A stretch of DNA of 64,000 nt from Bartonella machadoae (GTDB lineage Bacteria; Pseudomonadota; Alphaproteobacteria; Rhizobiales; Rhizobiaceae): contig NZ_CP087114.1 in assembly GCF_022559585.1 (NCBI RefSeq), positions 2,054,501 to 2,118,500 on the forward strand, given 5' to 3'. Shown one piece after another: positions 19,801-27,070 of this stretch; position 1 is the first letter of the stretch, and the number at the start of each line of letters is the position of its first letter. The notes beneath the pieces are model-generated. The model had not been told where the DNA came from and ran no database searches. It saw only the letters and a list, made by a program, of their open reading frames with translations. A program made the position numbers and the translations under genes.

Positions 19801-21857
19801 CGACTTATCATAGTCTTATGAAAGGAGATTATATTCCCTTTAAACATATTGGTTTAACCGATACGTTTCAGATGCTTGAAGAGAAAAATCTGCTGCAAGA
19901 ATTGTTTAAAGAAAACAGTGAATATTTGGAACTTCAGAAAAATCTCAATATTGAAGTGATTATTGGTAACCCTCCTTATTCTATTGGACAGAAAAGCGAA
20001 AATGACAACGCAAAAAATACTCCTTATCCACTCTTAGATAACCGTATTCGTGAAACCTATGCTGCTCACTCAAAAGCAACTAGTACGCAAAAGCTATATG
20101 ATAGTTACATTCGTGCCATTCGTTGGGCAAGTGACCGTATTGAAAATGCTGGGGTTATCGGTTTTGTAACAAATGCAAGTTTTGTTAATGGATATTCTAT
20201 GACAGGTTTACGTAAATGCCTTGTTGAAGAATTTAGCAGCCTTTATATTTTCCATTTACGGGGAAATGCCCGAACTTCTGGTGAGCAGCGTAAAAAAGAA
20301 GGTGATGGAATTTTTGGTGAGGGATCACGAGCACCTATTGCCATCTCTATTCTCGTAAAAAATCCAGAGTCCAAACAGCATGGTAAAATATATTTCTATG
20401 GTATTGAAGATTATCTCAAGAGAACAAAAAAACTCACGGTAATCGAATCCTTGGGTAGCATTGAGGGTATTACACGGAGTGAACACAGTTGGAAAATCAT
20501 TACACCAGACAAACATGGTGATTGGATAAATCAACGTGATGAAAGTTTTAAAGCGTTTTTAGCCATGGGTGTTAAGGAAGGTCATGATGAAAAGCTCTTT
20601 AAAAACTTTTCGTGTGGCATTTCAACTAGTCGTGATGCGTGGGCTTATAACTCAAGTCGTGAATCTTTAGCAAAAAATATGCGTAATATGGTTGCGTTCT
20701 ATAATAGTGAAGTAGAACGTTTTAATAAGACCCATCCACATATTGACCGTAAAGCACGTGCAAAGGCTGTAAATAACTTCATAAATTTGGATGAGAAGAA
20801 GATAAGTTGGAGCCGTGCACTTAAACAAGAATTAGCAAAAGAGAAGATTTTCAAATTTGAAGAGGCATATATTACTCAGAGTTTTTATCGCCCTTTTACA
20901 CGACAGTGGCTCTATTACAATCGCATCTTCAATGAAATGATTTATCAAATGCCGCGTATATTCCCTATGGGAAAAGCAGTTGAAAATAAGGTAATTCAAA
21001 TTACAGGTACAGGAGCAATAAAAGGTTTTTCTGTTTTGATGAGTAATGCTTTGCCTAACCTCGATTCAATAGAAAAAAGTCAATGTTTTCCACGCTATAT
21101 TTACGAAGATATTGCTGTTGCAAAAGATAAGAACGAAGAACAAACTCATTTATTTACAAATTCTGCAGAAGAAAGCGAAACCACCGGTTTACAACGTCGT
21201 GATGCCATTACTGATGAAGGATTAGCATATTTTGAAGCTGCTTACCCTAATGAGACCATAACTAAGGATGATATCTTCTATTATGTTTACGGTCTTTTGC
21301 ATTCAGAAGATTACCGTGCTCGCTATGCTGATAATCTCTCTAAGGAACTCCCTCGCATCCCTTGCGTAAAGAGCACTGAAGATTTCTGGGCATTCGTTAA
21401 TGCGGGTCGTGAATTAGGCAATTTGCACGTCAATTATGAAACGGTAGACCCTTATCCCGTGACCTTTAAAAAAGGCAATCCAAAACTTACAGAAATCTCT
21501 AATCCTGAGACATTCTATTACGTTACAGAAATGAAATTCGCAAAAATCAAAGATAGTAAGGAAAAGGATAAAAGCACTGTTATTTACAATAGCAATATCA
21601 TAATAACAGATATACCTAAGGAAGCTTATGAGTATATCGTAAATGGTAAATCTGCTCTTGAATGGGTTATGGGGCGGCAATGTGTAAAAACTGATAAAAA
21701 GAGTGGCATTGTTAATGATGCCAATCGCTATGCTATTGAAACAATTGGAAACCCTGCTTATCCATTGGAATTGTTCCAAAGGGTTATTACGGTAAGTTTA
21801 GAAACAGTGAAGATTGTTAAAAACCTGCCAAATTTGGAATTAAGAGAAACTGAATAG
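16869..21857 (+). CDS. Single-chain (type ISP-like) restriction-modification enzyme
   Basis: About 1662 aa, the size of LlaGI-type enzymes in which one chain cuts, translocates and methylates. Order: Mrr-like nuclease (IDLVAKIRD then IQCKFYE, about residues 76-94), RecA-like helicase with Walker A CGTGKTFTS (about 209) and DEAH box ICDEAHRTTG (about 337), helicase motif VIQAVGRVMRR, N6-adenine methyltransferase with motif I DPFTGTGTF (about 927) and NPPY (1034), then a target-recognition region and C-terminal domain. The start follows a second, less likely ATG at 16815. Compared with the element 2 copy, only about residues 1065-1440 differ strongly, so target specificity probably differs. Confidence 0.92.
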   Translation: MSQTLNFDNKQVTLRSLLQSYREKPISDQEKQKAFEKFVIAYLTQDPLQCQEYETVQSYRDVADVHGWKGSDEDTDIDLVAKIRDCNEYVAIQCKFYETNYQITQENIESFIAISGKNRFKYRLLIDSTQGELSENANTMIEGQAVPVYRINLFNMEDSAIDWGIFETEGKIVLKDKKQKLPFTHQKEAIEAVCEGLKEADRGKLIMACGTGKTFTSLKIAETLAGQGKRVLFLVPSLALMSQTIREWTADAQVPLRSFAVCSDKQIGKRRLNNDDAAELSASDLALPVTTDAQMLGEKGNKVSPHVMNVVFATYQSIQVIADAQKDHDLPEFDLIICDEAHRTTGAALGTDKSESDFIKVHDNSIVQGKKRLYMTATPRIFSDHAKRRADELDAVLASMDNETIYGKQLYFYSFSDAVKNELLTPYKIIVLGVDEKFVRDTLEIPTNHKNYELTLDDRTKILGCYQALSKIDLKVDLGDDPNPMRRALAFCKDIKTSQRIRDTFEGKGVKRAFRKIHKEHKDTPPLICEVQHIDGKDGAKKRTELLEWLEADAGENTCRILTNVRCLSEGVDVPALDAVMFLHPRKSQVDVIQAVGRVMRRAPNKKRGYIILPVGVPAGISPELALKNNKKYSVVWQVLNALLAHDENFSKTLNQMNLGQDVSPIIDIVTVSQKMEIENVTTVVDDVPLQAKTESAHASFATTVRKSLSHHNGQGQLPLYKAFPNAFRAFLVKRSTMSDYWENWAGNVAEIAQNHINRLQNMLADEKSKACRAFDAFHEELKNNLNSDIKQEEAVEMLAQHLVTRPVFEALFDGNQFVQNNAISQAMEKILKELDKTNIEEETKELKEFYDSVKFRASGITEPHARQNLIIKLYESFFAKAFKRTTDKLGIVYTPVEVVDFIIHSVDDVLRKEFGKSLGSRGVSILDPFTGTGTFITRLLQSDLIKPEDMEYKFRHDIHANEIVLLAYYIAAINIESTYHSLMKGDYIPFKHIGLTDTFQMLEEKNLLQELFKENSEYLELQKNLNIEVIIGNPPYSIGQKSENDNAKNTPYPLLDNRIRETYAAHSKATSTQKLYDSYIRAIRWASDRIENAGVIGFVTNASFVNGYSMTGLRKCLVEEFSSLYIFHLRGNARTSGEQRKKEGDGIFGEGSRAPIAISILVKNPESKQHGKIYFYGIEDYLKRTKKLTVIESLGSIEGITRSEHSWKIITPDKHGDWINQRDESFKAFLAMGVKEGHDEKLFKNFSCGISTSRDAWAYNSSRESLAKNMRNMVAFYNSEVERFNKTHPHIDRKARAKAVNNFINLDEKKISWSRALKQELAKEKIFKFEEAYITQSFYRPFTRQWLYYNRIFNEMIYQMPRIFPMGKAVENKVIQITGTGAIKGFSVLMSNALPNLDSIEKSQCFPRYIYEDIAVAKDKNEEQTHLFTNSAEESETTGLQRRDAITDEGLAYFEAAYPNETITKDDIFYYVYGLLHSEDYRARYADNLSKELPRIPCVKSTEDFWAFVNAGRELGNLHVNYETVDPYPVTFKKGNPKLTEISNPETFYYVTEMKFAKIKDSKEKDKSTVIYNSNIIITDIPKEAYEYIVNGKSALEWVMGRQCVKTDKKSGIVNDANRYAIETIGNPAYPLELFQRVITVSLETVKIVKNLPNLELRETE

Positions 21858-22324
21858 ATTTATGAATCATGCCAATCTCATAAGAGGTATAGATCTTATA
21901 ACCATAATCTATACTCTCTTATTAGGTTGCTTACCTATAATCTTAAAAGGAGTGATTTACCATGCGCTCTTCTAAAAAGAGATGATAAGATTTTTTACAT
22001 TGCCTTTAAAAGATTAACTCGCAATCTCAAATGAGAGCATCATATCTTTCAAAAGCTCTCTTTAAAGAGAATTATGCGTATTAATAGGTTGCATTTATCA
22101 ATAGAGATTGTTTTTTGAACAATTGATAAAACATAATATATTGAAAAATAATGCTTTTTATCTTTTTAGTGTTTTTTTTCTTTAAAACACAAAGTTTCAA
22201 AACTCAAAACCCTCTTTAAATCTATAAGTTACTCTTTATAACATACCGCATAATTACAAACGGTCTTTTGAGAGGCTTTAAAGGATTATATTCCCTCTCA
22301 TAAAACATGGTTTAAACATTCATT

Positions 22325-22531
22325 AAAATCATAAATGGTGTCAGTTAAATTTTTTGACAGATACTGACAGGTTTTGTTCAATTGATATCATTAATTGTCT
22401 ATATAAATCATCTTATTAGCACTGAATATTTCTCAAAACACACTAACATATTGAAATATAATGTTTTTTACTTTTATTTAAAAGTTTTTTTTTAAAATGA
22501 GGGGGGTAAATGACTGCTAATAACTGACAAG
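22325..22531 (-). repeat. Right inverted repeat flanking the RM gene
   Basis: Inverted partner of 16383-16590, with shared blocks such as ttgacagatactgacagg, taattgtctata and taatgttttttactttta. The equivalent pair in element 2 is 40601-40806 and a more diverged copy near 34637-34825. Confidence 0.85.
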
Positions 22532-23127
22532 AGACAAAAGCCCCTTAAAAGGTATTTTGATAAGGATATAAGAATTCAAAATGTTTTCATAGCAAATCAA
22601 AACCGCATGATCATATTTATCATTTTGTTTTATGAGAATGATGCGGTGGCTATAAGGAATGAATCGAAAAGAGATTTGAATCAAAAGCGCTGGTTATAAA
22701 GATGCGGTCTCTATAAAGCTGTCCAAATTACAAACCTCTTGTAAAAAATTCACAAAAATATTCACAAGTTATCTCATAAAAATAATGATGCGTTATAAAG
22801 TTAAAAATAGGCATTATGAGAGCGTTTTTAGTTATTATGATGTTTAAAAGAGAAAAATAACACAATTGCGTAATATAGAGTCAAATAGAGTCAATAAAAC
22901 AGAAAATATTCATAACTATATGACGCATATTTATACACAATGGCATAAAAAATAATTATAAAAAAACACAAAAAAGAATAAAATATGATTGACAATAAAT
23001 ACGTAATTTGTTATATAAATACTCAAGTGCTAGAAACACTTAACAGTAAGCGAATAGGTTACGATAAACCTAATCCTGTTATAAAAACTGACTTTCTTTT
23101 ATGCTATAGAATGCATATAATGATTTT

Positions 23128-23226
23128 GTCGGGTGTGGTTACATTATACAATACCTTTTCTAAGGAAAGGTGTAACGACGGACTTACTGCCGTGTTTCTA
23201 ACGCCCGGCGCCCGTATAGGGTGTCA
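23128..23226 (+). ncRNA. Structured leader RNA before the YdcK gene run (element 1)
   Basis: Outer stem gtcggg (23128-23133) with cccggc (23204-23209); inner stem gttaca (23138-23143) with tgtaac (23171-23176), enclosing a hairpin accttt/aaaggt; a third stem acgg/ccgt; and a 3' hairpin cgccc/gggtg. Element 2 keeps all four, with a compensatory change in the inner stem (cttaca/tgtaag) and wobble-compatible changes in the outer one. It resembles phage antisense or leader RNAs such as C4, but I cannot name the family with certainty. Confidence 0.65.
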
Positions 23227-23255
23227 ATAGAAACTTAATCAGTAAGGATTTAAAA

Positions 23256-23972
23256 ATGAAATCTACAGTTAAAAACACCCCCGTTATCTCATCCAAAAAA
23301 TATGAATTAACTGATGATATGCAATGCATAGATGGTCACTTATTATACCGTATACGTGCTTTAAAAGACTTTGCTGATGTCAAAAAAGGTGACTTTGGTG
23401 GCTTTATTGAAAAGGAAGATAACCTCTCTCATGATGGCAATTGCTGGGTTTATGATCATGCTCGTGTTTTCCAAAATGCTCGGGTCTTTGAGAATGCTAA
23501 AATAAAAGGTTATTTTGTTGATGTCTATGGGGATGCAAAAATTTATGGAAATGCGATTTTTGAAGGCATGTCTATAAATGATTATTGTGAGGTCTATGGC
23601 AATGCCCATGTGCAAAATGCTGCTGTAATCGAAGGCAATGTTAAAATTTATGATAACGCCTCTGTAAGTGGGCATGCCCATATTTCTGATATGACCGTCA
23701 TTTGCGATAATGCCCATGTCGGGGGCAATGCAAAAATAAGTGATGGTGCTTATATATGTGATTATTCCTATGTCGTTGATGATGCCGTGGTTTGTGGCTC
23801 TCTTGTCTCAGGGGATTCTTGTGTTCATAGCGCCGCCTCATTAACTCCTGATGATCAACTTCATGATGAGGCAATTCCAAGGTTTGGTAGTGAGGAAGAT
23901 TATTATCGTCACGAATATTATGATGATTATAGTTATGATTACAATTTTGAAAATGCAAATCAAGCTGCGTAA
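23256..23972 (+). CDS. YdcK-like beta-helix protein 1 (element 1)
   Basis: 238 aa. The N-terminal module, LYRIRALKDFADVKKGDFGGFIEKEDNLS then GNCWVYDHA, is the E. coli YdcK type. It is followed by about 20 six-residue turns of the form V-x-x-N-A-x (VYDHAR, VFQNAR, VFENAK), predicted to fold as a left-handed parallel beta-helix. The acidic C-terminal tail is rich in Asp and Tyr. There is no signal peptide. Function is unknown. It follows the structured RNA by 30 bases and starts after taagga. Confidence 0.85.
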   Translation: MKSTVKNTPVISSKKYELTDDMQCIDGHLLYRIRALKDFADVKKGDFGGFIEKEDNLSHDGNCWVYDHARVFQNARVFENAKIKGYFVDVYGDAKIYGNAIFEGMSINDYCEVYGNAHVQNAAVIEGNVKIYDNASVSGHAHISDMTVICDNAHVGGNAKISDGAYICDYSYVVDDAVVCGSLVSGDSCVHSAASLTPDDQLHDEAIPRFGSEEDYYRHEYYDDYSYDYNFENANQAA

Positions 23973-24052
23973 ATAACACCGCGGGCGCGGCGGGGGCGCC
24001 CCTCTCTAGACTTCATTCAAATTTTATCCATTATTTAGATTGGGAGCTCCCT

Positions 24053-24736
24053 ATGACCACTAAAACTGTATCTAAAATTGTATCCAAAAAATATGAATTA
24101 ACAAATGAAACGCATGTCGTTGGTAATCGTACCCTTTATCGCATTCGTGCATTAAGAGATTTTGCTGATGTCAAGGCTGGTCAATTGGGGGGCTTTATTG
24201 AGAATGAAAATAATCTCTCTCATGATGGTAACTGCTGGGTTTATGATGATGCGTGGGTTGCTGACAATGGCGTCGTATCTGATAATGCGCAAATTTTCAA
24301 TTATGCTAGCGTTTTCGATAATGCAACGGTTTGTGATGATGCAAAGGTTTGTGATTGTGCAAAAATTTATGACAATGCAAAAATTGCTGATAATGCTAGG
24401 GTTTTGGGAAGGGCTTTTGTTTACAATCATGCCTGTGTTTTGAATAATTCTGAAGTTTCTGACAGGGCTGTTATAAAAGGCAATGCAAAAATTTATGATA
24501 ACGCTTTACTAACTGGCTATGCGCAAGCTTATGGGAATGCAAAGATTTTTGGTAACGCACAAGTTTGGTTTTTTGCTGTGGTTTGTGATGATGCTTGTAT
24601 TTATGACAATGCTAAAGTTACAGGTGCTACATACATTTGCAATAAAGTGAGTGTTTTTGGTAATTCATATATAGATACAAAAAAATTGAATGGTAATATC
24701 AAAATTTGTGATCAAATCATAAATAAAGCAGCATAA
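24053..24736 (+). CDS. YdcK-like beta-helix protein 2 (element 1)
   Basis: 227 aa, paralogue of its neighbour: LYRIRALRDFADVKAGQLGGFIENENNLS, then hexapeptide turns (VSDNAQ, VFDNAT, VCDDAK, IYDNAK) to the end, which closes IKICDQIINKAA. The ribosome site gggagc precedes the ATG. The gaps between these genes carry a GC-rich motif (ggcgcgggggcgcc-like) that recurs between the paralogues and may be the recombination seam for gene gain and loss. Function unknown. Confidence 0.85.
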   Translation: MTTKTVSKIVSKKYELTNETHVVGNRTLYRIRALRDFADVKAGQLGGFIENENNLSHDGNCWVYDDAWVADNGVVSDNAQIFNYASVFDNATVCDDAKVCDCAKIYDNAKIADNARVLGRAFVYNHACVLNNSEVSDRAVIKGNAKIYDNALLTGYAQAYGNAKIFGNAQVWFFAVVCDDACIYDNAKVTGATYICNKVSVFGNSYIDTKKLNGNIKICDQIINKAA

Positions 24737-24808
24737 ATAACGGCGCGGGGGGCGCCTGCTTTCCAAATTCTTTCATTTAAAATCTCATGTTCTATAAGGA
24801 TTGTTCCT

Positions 24809-25306
24809 ATGCAAAAGAAATTTGCACTTACAAATGAAACGCGTCTCTTTGGTAATCGCATATTGTATCGCATTCAGGCTTTAAAAAGCTTTTCTGATGT
24901 CAAGGCTGGTCAACTCGGTGGCTTTATCGAAAATGAAAGCAATTTATCTCATGATGGTAATTGCTGGGTTTATGGTAATGCTCTGGTTTTAAACTCAGGT
25001 CGGGTTTCTGAAAATGCTAGGGTCTATCATAACGCTATTATCGCTGGTTATGTCTATGGCAATGCAATCGTTCTTGGTAAATCGATCATTTATGACCATG
25101 CCCATGTCTATGGTAATGCACAAATTTATGATCACGCCCGTGTCGTCAATTATGTTCATATTTATGAAAATGCTAATAGTCACGGCATTGTTATGATTTT
25201 AGAAAAGACACGTGATGATATTGAAACAAGGTCTTATATCGAATTGCTTTCCAATAATGAAATAAAAATCATCTGGCTGCGTAATAAAGCCTTTTTAAAT
25301 CTTTAA
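24809..25306 (+). CDS. YdcK-like beta-helix protein 3, short (element 1)
   Basis: 165 aa. Same N-terminal module (LYRIQALKSFSDVKAGQLGGF), then about nine hexapeptide turns (VYGNAL, VSENAR, VYGNAQ). The beta-helix stops early and is replaced by an unrelated tail (MILEKTRDDIETRSYIELL). The matching gene in element 2 has the same shape, so this is a stable short form and not a new truncation. Function unknown. Confidence 0.83.
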   Translation: MQKKFALTNETRLFGNRILYRIQALKSFSDVKAGQLGGFIENESNLSHDGNCWVYGNALVLNSGRVSENARVYHNAIIAGYVYGNAIVLGKSIIYDHAHVYGNAQIYDHARVVNYVHIYENANSHGIVMILEKTRDDIETRSYIELLSNNEIKIIWLRNKAFLNL

Positions 25307-25379
25307 AGCGCGGCGGTCATTCCCTTTTTCCAACATTTTCCATGCAACTTTTTTCACAAGAGAGATTGTGAGGGGTCTT

Positions 25380-26162
25380 ATGATGTCCAAAAAATACAAA
25401 CTAACTAATGAAACAAAACAACTGAAAGATAAAATTACACAAAAAATTACAACGCTTTATCGCATTCAGGCTTTAAAAAGCTTTTCTGATGTCAAGGCTG
25501 GTCAACTCGGCGGTTTTATTGAAAAGGAAGAAAATCTTTCTCATAACGGTCTTTGCTGGGTTTATGATAATGCATTGGTTTATAAACATGCCCGTGTTTA
25601 TGACAATGCAAAAATACGAGGCAATGCGCAAATTTGTGGTCTTGTCTATGGCAATGCTCAGGTGCATGATAAGGTGTTTATTTCTCAATATGCAAAAATT
25701 TATGACAATGCATTTGTTTATGATAGTGCGCATGTGGCTGGCTATGTTTATGGCAAGGCTCGTGTCTATGGCAATAGTCGCGTTTCAATTGAAGCCCATG
25801 TTTATGGCAATGCGCATCTTTTTCATAATAGTTATCTTTTTGAATATGCAAGGCTTTATGGCAACGCTAGAGTGTTAGGCTCTGCTTGTCTTTTTAGCAC
25901 TGCGCATGTTTATGGCTATGCTGTTGTTAAGAGCCGTGCAAAGATTTATGGCAAGGTTTATGACTATGCAAAAGTGAGTGGCTGTGCGCAAATTTATGGC
26001 TCTGTTTATGGAAAAGCTCAGGTTTCTCATACGATCAAGGTCTTTGGTCGTGCTTGTGGGCGTGCAAAACTGAATCGAAAAAGTGAGATAAGAGAGGTTC
26101 CCAAAAATAAGGAGGTTAATAAGAGCGATATTCTTATAGAGATTATTGATACTGAAGAATAA
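25380..26162 (+). CDS. YdcK-like beta-helix protein 4 (element 1)
   Basis: About 260 aa. The start lies after a strong gagggg at one of two adjacent ATGs (25380/25383); a GTG at 25368 is less likely. The YdcK module is followed by the longest helix of the set, about 25 turns with many VYGNA and VYGKA units, then a basic and acidic tail (NRKSEIREVPKNKEVNKSD). It is almost identical to 30082-30864 in element 2. It ends the element's gene order. Function unknown. Confidence 0.84.
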   Translation: MMSKKYKLTNETKQLKDKITQKITTLYRIQALKSFSDVKAGQLGGFIEKEENLSHNGLCWVYDNALVYKHARVYDNAKIRGNAQICGLVYGNAQVHDKVFISQYAKIYDNAFVYDSAHVAGYVYGKARVYGNSRVSIEAHVYGNAHLFHNSYLFEYARLYGNARVLGSACLFSTAHVYGYAVVKSRAKIYGKVYDYAKVSGCAQIYGSVYGKAQVSHTIKVFGRACGRAKLNRKSEIREVPKNKEVNKSDILIEIIDTEE

Positions 26163-27063
26163 ACAATAAATGCGGGGGGCGTTGGTTTCATGCCATTTCA
26201 AAAGACAAGAGTGCAAAAAAGAAAGCCGTGCCATTTTTACGTGACGCGGCTTTCATGTCTCAACTCTCAATGGAGTTATAAGTACATATATACAAAATGT
26301 ATTATATTGCAAGCTTTGTATTCGCTTTATAAAAACTTATCCCAAATAATATAAAGGAATGGTTATGAAAGCGTTCTTTTAGATCATTACGTTTGAATGA
26401 AAAAAACTATTAGCTCTATGATGATTTAAAACCTATTTATACAATGCCTTCATTTTTAAAGCGGTTAATTGAAAGAAAGCACGTTCTCAAAACGCTTTGA
26501 AAGCTATATCAAGTCAATCAAAAGCAAGCGTTGGTTTTGAAAGCAATCTCTTAATAAAATAAAAAACAGCTCTTTTAAAATCAACCGGTCCAAATTTGGG
26601 CTGGTTTGGGCTGGTTAAAATTACTCACCCCAATTTTGGGGGAAGTATCTTTCTAACTTCTCTCTAACTATCTTAAAGAGGTGCCCTCATTTTTGAGGTA
26701 ACTAAAATCACTCAATCCAAATTTGAATTAACCCCTTTCAAAAAAAAGTTTCAAATATTTGCATTTAAACAAGCCCTCATATTCAATTGCGTTTTAACAA
26801 TGCGATTTATTATGATAAAAACGTCTTGTACAATTTATGACCTGTTATGAATGATAGCTGCTTTGCATTTCATTTGAATGCTCTCATGTGTTATAACATT
26901 GGTATCATGATTTGCTTTTTATGCTCTGTTTATAGATAGCTATTGTTTGTAAAAAATGATCAATTGAATCGTGCATAAAAGTATGGATTCATAAGTGGAT
27001 TCATATAAAATAAATGCACTTAATATATTGATTTCATTGTATTTTTCTTAACAACACGTTTCT
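26163..27063. other. Gene-free right end of element 1
   Basis: Holds the hairpin at 26215-26256, then ~800 AT-rich bases with repeated patterns (aaatttgggctgg, cccaattttggggg) and the element end. The same stretch is conserved in element 2 (29184-30080), which suggests a non-coding role such as arm sites for the integrase or an origin. No gene is seen. Confidence 0.7.
26215..26256 (-). terminator. Hairpin with T-run on the reverse strand after the YdcK genes
   Basis: Stem gaaagccg / cggctttc around a loop containing tcacgt. Six A's precede it on the + strand, so the T-run serves transcription entering from the right flank of the element. The loop matches the hairpin at 13700-13724. In element 2 it is at 29991-30030. 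Confidence 0.7.
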
Positions 27064-27070
27064 GTGAACG
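27064..27070 (+). repeat. Direct repeat at the right end of element 1
   Basis: gtgaacg, partner of 11920-11926. The bases just before it (aacacgtttct) form the right arm. Genuine virB4 sequence begins with the next base (g at 27071, completing codon cgg). Confidence 0.8.

Larger units (their letters stand above)
21858..23255. other. Gene-free region between RM gene and YdcK genes
   Basis: Contains the right inverted repeat (22325-22531), AT-rich sequence, and a structured RNA (23128-23226) directly before the first YdcK-like gene. A short reading frame at 22985-23230 crosses the RNA and is not thought to be real. Confidence 0.7.
11927..27070 (+). mobile_element. Element 1: 15.1-kb integrative element inserted in virB4
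   Basis: Order: integrase, AlpA-like protein, zinc-finger/Toprim primase, DUF3987 protein, type ISP-like RM enzyme between inverted ~207-bp repeats, structured RNA, four YdcK-like genes. The ends are defined by the 7-bp direct repeat and by shared terminal sequence with element 2. There is no transfer module of its own, so it is an integrative, probably mobilisable or satellite-type element. Its position inside a conjugation gene would let it travel with the vbh system. All main genes are open except a frame jump within the primase. Confidence 0.9.

Noticed and set aside
22985..23230. 81-residue open frame before the first YdcK-like gene
   Set aside because: It runs through the conserved RNA structure, and its protein is not conserved in element 2.
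23256..26162. Hexapeptide acyltransferases
   Set aside because: The beta-helix turns resemble those enzymes, but no catalytic histidine or acyl-CoA loop is seen, and the N-terminal module is of the YdcK type.
23361..26234. Long open frames antisense to the YdcK-like genes (and again at 30000-33950)
   Set aside because: They mirror the hexapeptide codon pattern of the sense genes and give low-complexity Ile/Met/Asn proteins; no ribosome sites or family match.
11927..27070. A prophage
   Set aside because: No capsid, terminase, portal, tail or lysis genes are present; integrase, primase and cargo only fit an integrative satellite-type element.
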